From an uncultured Eubacterium sp. (GTDB lineage Bacteria; Bacillota; Clostridia; Oscillospirales; Acutalibacteraceae), in assembly GCF_934561735.1 (NCBI RefSeq), contig NZ_CAKTGT010000005.1, positions 62,001-126,000 on the forward strand: a stretch of 64,000 bases of DNA. Reading direction: 5' to 3'. Below are positions 1-9,702 of the stretch, piece by piece. A model generated the notes under the pieces. The model searched no databases. It was not told the DNA's origin and saw only the letters and a list, made by a program, of their open reading frames with translations. The translations under genes were made by a program, and so were the position numbers. Every line of letters starts with the position of its first letter. Position 1 is the stretch's first letter.

Positions 1-1517
1 ATCGGGAAGATGTCCTCAACAACCTCAAGTCCGTTTTCTTTAAGCGTTGAGCCGGTTTCTACAATATCGACTATACCGTCGGCAAGACCGAGAAGAGGAG
101 CAAGTTCAACGCTGCCCTCAATCTTGATAACCTCGACATCCATACCCTTTGATTCAAAGAACTCCTTTGCAACTTTCGGGTACTTTGAAGCAACCGTTTT
201 ACGCTTATAACCCGAAAAGAAATCCGTTCCTTTTGGGCAGGCAAGAGCAAATTTGCATTTACCGATGTTAAGGTCGATAACCTCATAAAACGATGAGCCG
301 TGCTCAACAATGGTGTCTTTGCCTACAATGCCGATGTCACACACGCCGTGTTCAACATATGTAATAACATCCGGTGCCTTTGACAGCACGGTTTCGTATT
401 TATCAACAGGAAGAATAAGCCGTCTTCCCTTATTTTCAAGTTCTGCTGTGTCAAGCCCCATAGTTTTGAAAAGCTCAACCGTTTTTCGCTCCAATCTGCC
501 TTTTGTAAGGGCGATACGAATAGGGCGTTCTACATTGATAACCTCACGCATAGCCTCACAAAGAGCAGACACCTCAACAGCAAAACCGATAGCCGGAGCA
601 GGCATACCGAATTCACCGAGGAGATTATCATATCTGCCGCCGGAAAGAACAGAAATACCCGAACCTTCGGCGTAGCCGTGGAATATGATTCCCGTATAAT
701 AATTTGAACGGTTTACAAGACCGAGGTCGAGAATGATGTAATCTTTTAAGCCTTCATCACAGAGCCTATTGTAAACAGTTTGAAGATACAACAATGCCTG
801 CTGAAACGCAGAATCGGAATACAACTTTTTTGCTTCATCAATAACAGATGCGTCGCCGAAAAGACGAGGTAATCTGCGAATTACCCTTGTTTCGGCAGTG
901 TCACCGATTTTGTCAAGTAAGTCACCGAGTGCCGCATAATTCTTTGATTCAATATAATTTACAACATCGGCTCTAACACTTTGCGGAATATCCATTTTGC
1001 CGAGAACAACATTGAAAAATGCCGCATTGCCGATTTCGAGTTTAAAGGAATTGAGATTGCTTCTCTTTAAACTTTCAACAGCCATTTTAACTATTTCTAT
1101 ATCCGCATCAAATGAGCCGTCACCGATAAGTTCAACACCGCTTTGAGCAATTTCGCTCGGTCTGCCTGCCAAATCCTTTGCCCTGACAAATACAGGCTGA
1201 CTGTAATATAGTCTTACCGGAAGTTCTTCGTTGTGAAGTCTGGTGGCAACCATACGGGCAATAGGCATGGTATTATCGGGACGCAAAACGGTTGTTCTGC
1301 CCTTTGAGTCGGACATCTTAAACATCATCTCCGACTCAATGCCGACATTGTCACTTTTGAACACATCAAAGTATTCGATAGCAGGAGTAATTACCTTTCT
1401 GTAATTATTTTCTTTAAACAGAACGGAAAGTTCGTGTTCGACCTTTCTTCTGTCGTCGCACTCCTCAAAAAGGTAATCTCTGCTGCCCTGCGGAGTAATT
1501 TTTGAATATCTTTTCAT
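1..1517 (-). CDS. hisZG: HisZ-HisG fusion: ATP phosphoribosyltransferase regulatory subunit joined to catalytic subunit (3' end outside window)
   Basis: One uninterrupted minus-strand frame from the ATG at 1517 to the window edge. Residues 1-325 read as HisZ, a class II aminoacyl-tRNA-synthetase paralogue (TPQGSRDYLFEE start, RPDNTMPIAR, YYTGIIFHGYAEG, SGGRYDNLLGEFG). It then continues without a stop into a short-form HisG (RIALTKGRLE, VCDIGIVGKDTI, EGSVELAPLLGLADGIVDIV). HisG makes N1-(5-phosphoribosyl)-ATP, the first step of histidine synthesis, and short HisG normally needs a separate HisZ. About 35 residues of HisG should lie beyond the edge. The ATG has a weak Shine-Dalgarno; a better AGGA lies about 31 nt upstream. 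Domain calls are firm; the functional consequence of the fusion is inference. Confidence 0.9.
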   Translation of the reverse strand, partial: MKRYSKITPQGSRDYLFEECDDRRKVEHELSVLFKENNYRKVITPAIEYFDVFKSDNVGIESEMMFKMSDSKGRTTVLRPDNTMPIARMVATRLHNEELPVRLYYSQPVFVRAKDLAGRPSEIAQSGVELIGDGSFDADIEIVKMAVESLKRSNLNSFKLEIGNAAFFNVVLGKMDIPQSVRADVVNYIESKNYAALGDLLDKIGDTAETRVIRRLPRLFGDASVIDEAKKLYSDSAFQQALLYLQTVYNRLCDEGLKDYIILDLGLVNRSNYYTGIIFHGYAEGSGISVLSGGRYDNLLGEFGMPAPAIGFAVEVSALCEAMREVINVERPIRIALTKGRLERKTVELFKTMGLDTAELENKGRRLILPVDKYETVLSKAPDVITYVEHGVCDIGIVGKDTIVEHGSSFYEVIDLNIGKCKFALACPKGTDFFSGYKRKTVASKYPKVAKEFFESKGMDVEVIKIEGSVELAPLLGLADGIVDIVETGSTLKENGLEVVEDIFP

Positions 1518-1567
1518 AGTTTTAAATGATATTTCCGTGGAAATACCGTCCTTTCCTATAGTTCACT

Positions 1568-1609
1568 TTAGTACGCTAATATGCTAACATAATAAAGTGA
1601 GCTTGTCAA
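1568..1609 (-). promoter_or_regulatory. hisZG promoter with overlapping 20-bp palindromic operator
   Basis: Read on the minus strand, TTGACA (1604-1609) and TAGCAT (1581-1586) are 17 bp apart. The -10 lies inside the imperfect palindrome TTAGTACGCTAATATGCTAA (1568-1587), whose ends TTAG/CTAA and alternating interior are self-complementary. A palindrome over a -10 is the expected position for a repressor. TrpR-family histidine regulators (HisR/YerC type) are a plausible reader by family, but that is inference. Confidence 0.6.
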
Positions 1610-1627
1610 TAACAAATTTTATATAAG

Positions 1628-4600
1628 TTAAAATAGAGAAATCTGTGTAGTTTCGGGCAAATCGCCGAGAGCACCTGCCGCACGCAGTGCGTCAACAACG
1701 GATTTACCTACACCCGGCTCGTTTGCAAGGTCATCAGACGCAACAAAGCCGTCGGGATTTCGTTGAACAGCATCGGCAATGGCCTGTGCCGCAGTTTCGC
1801 CGATACCGTCAATAGCTGAAAACGGAAGTCGAATTTTTCCTTCCTCGATTTTATAAACTCGCCAATCGGATTTATTAAGGTCAACCGGCAGGAATTCATA
1901 ACCACGGGCGAGCATCTCAATTACAATCTGCAAAACGACATATTGAGATTCCTCTTTGGCGGTTGCCTCATTACCCTTTAGCTTGATTTCGTTCATCTTG
2001 CGTTTAACGGCTTCCTTGCCCTGAACAGCCGCAACTGCATCAATCGCACCGCCTCGAACGGTAAAGAATGCACTGTAAAACTGAACAGGATAATAAATTT
2101 TATACCACGCAATACGAAGTGCGGCGATAACATAAGCCGCAGCGTGAGCTTTTGGGAACATATACTTGATTTTATAGCAGGAATCAATATACCACTGCTC
2201 AACGCCGATGGTTTTCATTCCCTCCTCATAAGGCGGAAGCTCCTTAGGGGCTTTACCCTTACGAGTGTATTCCATAATTTTGAAGCAATCTTTTTTTGTA
2301 AGAGGGGCTTCTTTGCCTGTTTCTCTTTCGTACGCTTCAAGTTTATGGATAAGATAAGTCATAATATCGTCACGGCATCCGATAACCTCTGAAATAGTGC
2401 AAGTGCCGTTATCGATAAGTTCCTGTGCGTTACCGAGCCATACATCGGTACCGTGTGACAGACCTGAAATTTGAAGCAAGTCGGCAAAGGTTTTTGGTTG
2501 TGCCTCTGTGAGCATACCGACAACAAACGGTGTACCCATTTCGGGAATTGCAAGTGTGCCGGTAGGGTTATCAATATCCTCAGGTGAAACACCGAGCGGT
2601 GCGCAAGAAGTTATAAGTTCGTAAAGTTTAGGGTCGCTCAAATCAACATCCATAACAGGAATACCCGTTGAATCCTCAAGGTATTTATACAGAGTCGGAT
2701 TATCGTGACCGAGCTCGTCAAGTTTTAAAAGTGTGTCGTGAAGTGAATTCTTAAAGTCGAAGTGGGTTGTATATGTACCCTTTTTCTCATCATTTGACGG
2801 ATACTGAATAGGTGTGAAGTCCTCAACCGTGTACTTGTCCGGAACAACAACCATTCCGCCCGGGTGCTGACCCGTTGTTCTTGTAATCTTGCCCTTGTCA
2901 ATAAGGGTAGCAAGTCGCTCAACCTCGGCTCTCGGAATTGTTGAGAGCATACTGTTGCTTTCGGCAAGGTTTTCCTTTGCCTTTTCAACACGCTCACCTG
3001 TATATTTATCACGCTCACGGAAGTAATTGAGTACATAACCGTAAGCGGTTTTTTCTGCAATAGTGGACATTGTGCCTGCCTTGAACACATATTCCTTACC
3101 AAACAAAGTTTCGGTAAATCTATGAATTTGACCCTGAACTTCACCCGAGAAGTTAAGGTCGATATCAGGCTCTTTGTCACCGTCAAAACCAAGGAAGGTT
3201 TCAAACGGAATTTCGTGACCGTCACGCTTCATCGGTTCGCCGCATACAGGACAATCCTTTTTTGGCAAGTCAAAGCCTGAACCGTATTCACCGTTGAGGA
3301 AAAATTCGCTGTGTTTACATTTTTTACAATAATAATGCGGTGCAAGCGGATTAACCTCGGAAATACCGCCAAAATGAGCGGCAAGTGACGAACCTACGGA
3401 ACCTCTTGAACCAACCAAATAACCTCGTCTTTCGCTTTCCTCAACAAGACGCTTAGCAATAACATAAAGCACGCCGTAACCGTGAGAAATGATTGAGTTA
3501 AGTTCCCTTTCAAGACGGGAAGCGACATATTCCGGAACAGGGTCGCCGTAAAGTTCTTTAGCGGTTGCCCAGCATTTTTCGGTAAGCTCATCATCAGCGC
3601 CCTCAATGTAAGGCTGATAAGTTCCCGGAGGGATAGGCGGAAGCTTGTCCTGAATCATATCGGCAATCTTGTTTGGATTGTCAACAACAAATTCCTTTGC
3701 TCTGTCGCCTGCCCAAGAAAAATCCTCAAGCATTTCGTCGGTTGTTTTGAAATAAAGCGGTGCCTGGTTGTCGGCATCGTCAAAGCCCTTTGACGCCATA
3801 ACAATGGCACGAAGCTTTGAATCCTCGGGATTAAGAAAATGCACATCGCCCGTTGCAACAACCGGTTTGCCGAGCTTGTCCGCAAGTTCAACAACTTTTT
3901 TATTTATATTTATAAGGTCTTCTTCGGTATTTACCCTCCAATAAGGATTGTATTTCTGCTCTCCTCTTTTTGTTGTGATATACTCCTGATCGCTTGTGCG
4001 AAGCATAAATTCATTGTTACCGTTTGGCTGAATTTCCAAATAATCATAGAATTCTGCCAATTTCAAGAGTTCGTCATCAGACTTTCCTCTGAGGATTGCC
4101 TGAATAATCTCGCCCTGTTCACAGGCAGAGCCGATTAAAATATCATCTCGCTTTTCGGCAAGCATGGTTTTTGGAATAAGCGGACGGTTTTTAAATGTCT
4201 TTACATTTGAACTTGAAATAAGTTCATAAAGATTTTTTCTGCCTCGGTGGATTATACCGTCCTCAGGTTCATCCATAACAGGTCGCCAATTTTCATCAAG
4301 ACGCATAGGCATAGTGTTATCAGCCTTGACAAGCAAAATAATATGATGGCGTTGGAAATCCCTTGACTTCATATTCATAAAATCGGGATAAAGAGTATCG
4401 TCAACCAAATATCCTTCCATACCTAAAATAAGCTTGATACCCTTTGATTTTGCCGTGGCATATGCTTCCGGCAAAGCCTGAACAACGCCGTGGTCTGTGA
4501 TTGCAACGGCTCTGTGACCCCATTTTGCCGCACGCTCAACAAGTTTTGACACCGGAGTCATACCGTCCATTTCAGACATTGAGCTGTGCATATGGAGTTC

Positions 4601-5566
4601 AACCCTTTTTTCTTCTGCCGTATCCTGCTTTTCAATCTTTTTGATTGACTCGATATGATTTGGCATAATGATATACTCATTAACATATGTATCGAGTTTG
4701 TAAAGACCGCTTATAAGAATTGTTCCCGCCGCTTCAAGATTTTTGATTATAGGGTCGATAATGCCCTTCTTTTCAAATATCTTAACCGATACGGACGAAC
4801 TTTGGTCCGTTACACAAAAAGTCAAAATTCGTGAATCGCCACGCTTTGTGTCACGAACATCAAGATTGAAAATATCGCCCCAAACGGTTACAAAGCCGTC
4901 ATCGGGTCTGATTTCTTTAATAGGTTTTGGCAAATCCTTAATCGGTCTGCCCATAATCTGTTTGCGTGTATCGGCATAAAGCGGCAAATCTCCAAGCTGA
5001 ACATGTGGAACATACTTTTCTTTTTCGGCTTCCTCTTTTGCCTTTTCTGCCGCCTTTTCTTCTGCCGCCTTGCGAACGGCTTGTTCCATATCAAAGGTTT
5101 CAACCTCCAAAAAAGCAACATCATCAAGGTCAACATCAAACATATCGTAAACGGCACGGAGAATTTCTTTATTAACATTTTGGCTTTCAAGCAGTTCTTT
5201 GCCGCCGTTTTTGAGGCAAACGGTGAGAATATTATCCTCGATTTCGGCATCGGCATTGTCAAAAAATCCGTTTACAACGGGATTGAGTGCACCGATTTTT
5301 GAAAGCACAACAGAAACGGTTTCCGTGCTGAAAAGACTGCTTGGATATTTTATATTAAGTACAGCATTTTCAAGCTGCAAATTTTTTACAAGTGATTTTT
5401 GAATACGGTCTATAACCGAATAATCAACGGTTTTATCAAGGAGCACGCCGAGTTCAAGCATGCGTGCCTCACGATAAACGGCAAATCGTGTGATTTCACC
5501 GCTGCCGACAAGTGCCAAATCACTGCCGTCGATATATTGAGAAAAATAATCGTAAATTCTTGCCAT
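1628..5566 (-). CDS. polC: PolC-type DNA polymerase III alpha subunit lacking the proofreading exonuclease domain
   Basis: Replicative polymerase of Firmicutes, 1312 residues. Visible in order: N-terminal domain; charged Glu/Lys/Ala stretch near 160-185; OB fold around 222-310; PHP domain starting at RVELHMHSSMSEMD (about 321) with AITDHG; zinc-binding cysteines 747/750 and 772/775; catalytic PDIDLNFSG (Asp801, Asp803); fingers and helix-hairpin-helix C-terminus ending QISLF. Bacillus PolC is about 1437 residues and carries a DnaQ-like exonuclease (VFDVETTG motif) inside the PHP domain. Here GMEGYLVDD (about 382-390) runs on into PHP sequence (RHHIILLVKADN, GRKNLYELI) with no DEDD motifs. The start overlaps the ispG stop by one base (TAATG), so the two are translationally coupled. 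Confidence 0.97.
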   Translation of the reverse strand: MARIYDYFSQYIDGSDLALVGSGEITRFAVYREARMLELGVLLDKTVDYSVIDRIQKSLVKNLQLENAVLNIKYPSSLFSTETVSVVLSKIGALNPVVNGFFDNADAEIEDNILTVCLKNGGKELLESQNVNKEILRAVYDMFDVDLDDVAFLEVETFDMEQAVRKAAEEKAAEKAKEEAEKEKYVPHVQLGDLPLYADTRKQIMGRPIKDLPKPIKEIRPDDGFVTVWGDIFNLDVRDTKRGDSRILTFCVTDQSSSVSVKIFEKKGIIDPIIKNLEAAGTILISGLYKLDTYVNEYIIMPNHIESIKKIEKQDTAEEKRVELHMHSSMSEMDGMTPVSKLVERAAKWGHRAVAITDHGVVQALPEAYATAKSKGIKLILGMEGYLVDDTLYPDFMNMKSRDFQRHHIILLVKADNTMPMRLDENWRPVMDEPEDGIIHRGRKNLYELISSSNVKTFKNRPLIPKTMLAEKRDDILIGSACEQGEIIQAILRGKSDDELLKLAEFYDYLEIQPNGNNEFMLRTSDQEYITTKRGEQKYNPYWRVNTEEDLININKKVVELADKLGKPVVATGDVHFLNPEDSKLRAIVMASKGFDDADNQAPLYFKTTDEMLEDFSWAGDRAKEFVVDNPNKIADMIQDKLPPIPPGTYQPYIEGADDELTEKCWATAKELYGDPVPEYVASRLERELNSIISHGYGVLYVIAKRLVEESERRGYLVGSRGSVGSSLAAHFGGISEVNPLAPHYYCKKCKHSEFFLNGEYGSGFDLPKKDCPVCGEPMKRDGHEIPFETFLGFDGDKEPDIDLNFSGEVQGQIHRFTETLFGKEYVFKAGTMSTIAEKTAYGYVLNYFRERDKYTGERVEKAKENLAESNSMLSTIPRAEVERLATLIDKGKITRTTGQHPGGMVVVPDKYTVEDFTPIQYPSNDEKKGTYTTHFDFKNSLHDTLLKLDELGHDNPTLYKYLEDSTGIPVMDVDLSDPKLYELITSCAPLGVSPEDIDNPTGTLAIPEMGTPFVVGMLTEAQPKTFADLLQISGLSHGTDVWLGNAQELIDNGTCTISEVIGCRDDIMTYLIHKLEAYERETGKEAPLTKKDCFKIMEYTRKGKAPKELPPYEEGMKTIGVEQWYIDSCYKIKYMFPKAHAAAYVIAALRIAWYKIYYPVQFYSAFFTVRGGAIDAVAAVQGKEAVKRKMNEIKLKGNEATAKEESQYVVLQIVIEMLARGYEFLPVDLNKSDWRVYKIEEGKIRLPFSAIDGIGETAAQAIADAVQRNPDGFVASDDLANEPGVGKSVVDALRAAGALGDLPETTQISLF

Positions 5567-6609
5567 TATAATTTGTCTATCTCTTTCATCAATTCGTCTA
5601 ATAATTCATTTTCGGGAACTTTGCGGAGAATTTCGCCTTTTTTGAAAATGAGTCCGCATCCGTCACCGCCCGCAACTCCGATGTCTGCCTCTTTTGCTTC
5701 GCCCGGACCGTTAACAATACAACCCATAACGGCAACGGTAATAGGCTTTTTGCAATCACGAAGTCGCTCTTCAACCTGCTTTGCAAGACCTACAAGGTCA
5801 ATTCTTGTTCTGCCGCAGGTCGGGCATGAAACAAGGTACGGACAATCGGTTTTAAGTCCGATAGCTTTTAATATATCCTGTGCGGCATAAACCTCTTTTA
5901 TAGGGTCATCGGTAAGGCTTACACGGATAGTGTCGCCTATTCCGTGAGTAAGGAGCGAGCCGATGCCAACAGCGGATTTGATAATACCCATACGCTCCGT
6001 ACCTGCCTCTGTTACACCGAGGTGGAGAGGATAATTGCAATTTTCAGCCGCAAGTTCATACGCTTTAATCATAGTATTTACATTTGAAGATTTGATTGAA
6101 ATAACAATATCGTCAAAATCAAATCTTTCAAGAAGCGAAGCGTGATAAAGTGCAGACTCTACCATAGCTTCGGGAGTCGGAGAACCGTATTTTGCAAGGA
6201 TATGCTTTTCAAGAGAACCGGAATTAACGCCGATTCTGATAGGAAGTCCTTTTTGCTTGCAAATATCGGCAACAGCTTTTACCCTATCCTCCGAGCCGAT
6301 ATTGCCCGGATTGATACGGATTTTGTCTATTCCTCTTTCTGCCGCACCGAGAGCCAACTTATAATCAAAGTGAATATCGGCTACAAGCGGCACGGTAGTT
6401 GCCTTTTTAATAGGCTCAACAAGTGCGAGAGCCTCCTCATTAGGAATTGCAAAGCGGATAATCTGACATCCTGCTTTTTCAAGCTCAACAGCCTGTTTAA
6501 CGGAGCCGTCAATATCTGTTGACGGAACATTAAGCATACTTTGCACCAATACAGGGCTGTCACCGCCAAGAAAGGTATTGCCTATTTTTATTTTTTTAGA
6601 AGTTCTCAT
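5566..6609 (-). CDS. ispG: (E)-4-hydroxy-3-methylbut-2-enyl-diphosphate synthase
   Basis: 347 residues. Converts MEcPP to HMBPP in the MEP isoprenoid pathway. TIM-barrel start (GGDSPVLVQSMLNVPSTD), RINPGNIG, and the C-terminal 4Fe-4S ligands Cys262 and Cys265 (SCPTCGR) and Cys297 (MGCIVNGPGE), with the downstream conserved GPGEAKEADIG. It sits between rseP and polC in the classical order and supplies precursors for the undecaprenyl chain made by UppS in the same operon. The start is the ATG at 6609. Length and ligand spacing match the bacterial family. Confidence 0.97.
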   Translation of the reverse strand: MRTSKKIKIGNTFLGGDSPVLVQSMLNVPSTDIDGSVKQAVELEKAGCQIIRFAIPNEEALALVEPIKKATTVPLVADIHFDYKLALGAAERGIDKIRINPGNIGSEDRVKAVADICKQKGLPIRIGVNSGSLEKHILAKYGSPTPEAMVESALYHASLLERFDFDDIVISIKSSNVNTMIKAYELAAENCNYPLHLGVTEAGTERMGIIKSAVGIGSLLTHGIGDTIRVSLTDDPIKEVYAAQDILKAIGLKTDCPYLVSCPTCGRTRIDLVGLAKQVEERLRDCKKPITVAVMGCIVNGPGEAKEADIGVAGGDGCGLIFKKGEILRKVPENELLDELMKEIDKL

Positions 6610-6626
6610 AATCTACTCCCTAATAT

Positions 6627-7658
6627 CTAAAACAATTTTGTTATATCCGAAAATGTAACCAAGCACATCAGTCCGAGCAAAGCCGCAAGACCGATTGCAT
6701 TTATCATCCATTCAAATTTTTGCGGAAGCTTTTTCCTGAATATTCCCTCATAAAGGAGAATAAACAATCTCCAACCGTCAAGTGCCGGGAACGGGAACAG
6801 GTTGAAAAGTCCGATATTGATAGTAAGCAATGCCATAATTCTAAATGTAGAAGTCAGGCTCATCTTTACTGCACCGGACACTACGCTTACCGCTCCGACA
6901 GGTCCGCTCATATCCGACAGACCGTATCTGCCGACAATCAAATCGTGGAGCGACAGGAATATCATCCTGCAAAAAGACATAAACTCTCTGCCCGTTTCCT
7001 TTAAAACATTGGGCACGGTCTTTTTTACACCGTAGAGGTAAAAATCCATATCAATATAATTTTTGCCGTCAATCTTTTGAGTGTTGAATTTGACATTAAC
7101 GGTTTTTGTTTTGCCGTCACGCTTAATCAAAAATTCAGCATTGCCGTCCTCACTTCTTGAAAAACCGGTGCTTATATCCGTGGTTGTATAAACACGCATA
7201 CCGTCTATTGCAAGAATTCTGTCACCCTCCTGCAAGTAAGCGTTTGACACAGCGTCCTTGTCAAAATCGGCAATAACGGGAATACCCACAAGCTCCTGCG
7301 AGCACACCATACCGAGTATAATAAGAACGCCCAGCACCAAGTTCATAATTGCTCCGTTGACAACAACGAATATACGCTGAATAACTTTTTTGTTGGCAAA
7401 TGAATTTTTGTCATCGCTTTCGCCGTCTTCACCCTCCATAGCACAATAACCGCCGAAAAGGATCAGACGAAGTGTAAACTTTGTATCATTTTTAGTAAAT
7501 TGAAATATCTTAGGACCCATACCGATTGAAAACTCGTTAACCTTGATTTTCATCAGTTTGGCGGCAAAAAAGTGACCGCCCTCGTGAACTATAATAATCA
7601 ATTCAAAGAAAAGAATTGCAATCAATATGGGATAAACGGTTTGCCAAATGTGTGACAT
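6627..7658 (-). CDS. rseP: RseP-like site-2 metalloprotease (M50)
   Basis: Intramembrane zinc protease, 343 residues from the chosen start. The active-site HEGGH lies at residues 25-29 in the first membrane helix, a PDZ domain fills the middle (LQEGDRILAIDGM), and the second metal motif is in NLFPFPALDGWRL near the C-terminus (Trp where most have Gly). An upstream GTG at 7670 is in frame, but ATG 7658 is preferred: it overlaps the dxr stop as TAATG and has GGAG 11 nt upstream. By family it acts in regulated intramembrane proteolysis of anti-sigma factors and signal-peptide remnants. Confidence 0.93.
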   Translation of the reverse strand: MSHIWQTVYPILIAILFFELIIIVHEGGHFFAAKLMKIKVNEFSIGMGPKIFQFTKNDTKFTLRLILFGGYCAMEGEDGESDDKNSFANKKVIQRIFVVVNGAIMNLVLGVLIILGMVCSQELVGIPVIADFDKDAVSNAYLQEGDRILAIDGMRVYTTTDISTGFSRSEDGNAEFLIKRDGKTKTVNVKFNTQKIDGKNYIDMDFYLYGVKKTVPNVLKETGREFMSFCRMIFLSLHDLIVGRYGLSDMSGPVGAVSVVSGAVKMSLTSTFRIMALLTINIGLFNLFPFPALDGWRLFILLYEGIFRKKLPQKFEWMINAIGLAALLGLMCLVTFSDITKLF

Positions 7659-8806
7659 TACTTCACGCACTCCAATACATAATCTCTTGCCTTGCGGTCG
7701 GCTTCAAGCACATCCTCCAAAGTAAAATCGGATTTGCTGTCTGCCCTGAACATAGCCTCGTTATTAAGATATGCAATATCGGTAAATTTAATTTTACCGT
7801 TTAAGAAAAGCTTTACACTTTCTTCGTTGGCACCGTTTGCGGCGGCAGGATAAAGTCCGCCTTTTTCAATCGCATCCTTGCAAACATTGATGCACTTAAA
7901 GGTTTCGTAATCAGGCTCAAAGAAGGTCAATTTACCGTAATCCGCAAGAGAAAGTTCTCCGACAGGACTCGGCACTCTCTCGGGATAAGTGAGCGCGTAC
8001 TGAATAGGGATACGCATATCGGGCACACCGAGCTGAGCAATCATTGAATTGTCTTGATACACAATGGCGGAATGAACCACCGATTCTCTGTGAACGACAA
8101 TTTCAATATCTTCATTCGGCATATCAAAAAGCCACTTAGCCTCAATAAATTCAAGACCTTTGTTCATCATTGTAGCACTGTCGATGGTGATTTTTGCACC
8201 CATATCCCAATTAGGATGTTTGAGTGCATCGGCAGGAGTAACATTTTCAAGTTCTTTGAGAGTTTTGCCGAAAAACGGTCCGCCCGAAGCGGTAAGAATA
8301 ATTTTTTTAATTGCTTCCTTTTTAGGTGAGCCTTGCATAGCCTGAAAAATAGCCGAATGCTCACTGTCAACGGGAAGAATGGAAACACCGTTTTCTTTTG
8401 CAAGATTTGTTACCAAATGACCGCCCGCAACAAGCGTTTCTTTGTTGGCAAGTGCAATAGTCTTTTTGGCTTTTATAGCCTCCAAAGTCGGTTGAAGCCC
8501 AACCATACCGACAACCGAATTGAGAACGGTATCCGCTCCGTCATAGGTTGCACATTCGATAAGACCGTCCATACCGCTGACAACCTTTGTATCGGTGTCT
8601 GCAATTTTTATTTTGAGTTCCTTTGCGGCTTCCTCATTCATCATACAAACAAGTTCCGGTTTAAACTCCCTTATTTGATTTTCGATAACATCAACACGGG
8701 AGTTTGCCGTTAAGCATTTTATGTTATAACCCTGAAGTCTTGCAACATCAAGGGACTGAGTACCGATTGAACCGGTTGAACCCAAAAGAGAAATATTTTT
8801 TGTCAT
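7658..8806 (-). CDS. dxr: 1-deoxy-D-xylulose 5-phosphate reductoisomerase
   Basis: 382 residues. Commits DXP to the MEP pathway using NADPH. The N-terminal Rossmann motif is GSTGSIGTQSL; substrate and metal motifs are PVDSEHSAIFQ, ASGGPFF and the MNKGLEFIEAKWLF region. A GTG at 8815 is in frame, but ATG 8806 has AGGTG at proper spacing and gives the usual N-terminus (MTKNISLLG). Followed by rseP with a one-base TAATG overlap; 13 bp after cdsA. Confidence 0.96.
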   Translation of the reverse strand: MTKNISLLGSTGSIGTQSLDVARLQGYNIKCLTANSRVDVIENQIREFKPELVCMMNEEAAKELKIKIADTDTKVVSGMDGLIECATYDGADTVLNSVVGMVGLQPTLEAIKAKKTIALANKETLVAGGHLVTNLAKENGVSILPVDSEHSAIFQAMQGSPKKEAIKKIILTASGGPFFGKTLKELENVTPADALKHPNWDMGAKITIDSATMMNKGLEFIEAKWLFDMPNEDIEIVVHRESVVHSAIVYQDNSMIAQLGVPDMRIPIQYALTYPERVPSPVGELSLADYGKLTFFEPDYETFKCINVCKDAIEKGGLYPAAANGANEESVKLFLNGKIKFTDIAYLNNEAMFRADSKSDFTLEDVLEADRKARDYVLECVK

Positions 8807-8819
8807 AATAAACACCTAT

Positions 8820-9698
8820 TTATTTCATAGCATTATTAAAGATTTCTACCACGCAATATGTAAGCGGAATTGAGAAAAGCGATGAGTCAAATCTGTCCAT
8901 AACTCCGCCGTGCCCCGGGAAAATTTTGCCGAAATCCTTAACATCAAAATTGCGTTTGAGAACAGAAGCCGAAAGATCGCCCATCATACTCAAAAACGAT
9001 ATAAACGGCTCTGCAATAAGGAGTGCCGTAACCATATGTTTGCCGAGCGGAACATATGCAAATTTGTTGTACAAAAGCATTGCCGCAACATTAAGAACAA
9101 ACGATGCACAAATTCCGCACACGGCACCCTCTTTAGTCTTTTTAGGTGAAATATGAGGAGCCATTTTATGTTTGCCGAGTGCCATACCGCCGAGTTGAGC
9201 ACCCGTATCCGTACCGAGAGCGGTAATAAGTCCGTAGAAAATAAGATAAACGCCGAGTTGAGCTTTGTAATCGTACATATCACGGAGCATACCGAACATT
9301 GAAAAGCCGTAAGGCACAGCGATTGAAGCGACAATGCTGACCGCTACATCCTCAAATTTTGTGTGCTCGTAATCAAAAATCATTGCAAGGAAAAATGCGA
9401 TGATAACAATAACGGCAAATGCAAGCGGCGGAACGATTGAAATAAAGTGGCTCCACTTTTCAGCCGAAATCCACGGTTGCATAATATTTTCACTTGAAGT
9501 AAACGGAATAACTGCACCGACTGCCGTGCCCAAAATCACAATAAACTTGTTTGAAACCTTGGCGCACTTCATAATTTCATTTGCCGCAACAGCAGACAAA
9601 AATGCAATTACAATAATAAAAAGCGGTGTGTATATCTGCCAAACAACAACTGCAAGAAGTGCCAAAAGCACAACTGCGGTAATAACTCTTTGCTTCAT
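8820..9698 (-). CDS. cdsA: Phosphatidate cytidylyltransferase (CDP-diglyceride synthase)
   Basis: 292-residue integral membrane enzyme making CDP-diacylglycerol from phosphatidate and CTP. Several hydrophobic helices from residue 5 on. The C-terminal family signature is present: MMGDLSASVLKRNFDVKDFG followed by FPGHGGVMDRFDS. The frame stays open to 9806 inside uppS, but ATG 9698 has a strong GGAGG eight bases upstream and gives the normal short N-terminus (MKQRVITAVVLL). The uppS stop is four bases away. Confidence 0.95.
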   Translation of the reverse strand: MKQRVITAVVLLALLAVVVWQIYTPLFIIVIAFLSAVAANEIMKCAKVSNKFIVILGTAVGAVIPFTSSENIMQPWISAEKWSHFISIVPPLAFAVIVIIAFFLAMIFDYEHTKFEDVAVSIVASIAVPYGFSMFGMLRDMYDYKAQLGVYLIFYGLITALGTDTGAQLGGMALGKHKMAPHISPKKTKEGAVCGICASFVLNVAAMLLYNKFAYVPLGKHMVTALLIAEPFISFLSMMGDLSASVLKRNFDVKDFGKIFPGHGGVMDRFDSSLFSIPLTYCVVEIFNNAMK

Positions 9699-9702
9699 AA
9701 AG

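Noticed and set aside
310..675. Plus-strand open frame of 121 codons
   Set aside because: Antisense of the HisZ-HisG fusion, which carries the conserved motifs.
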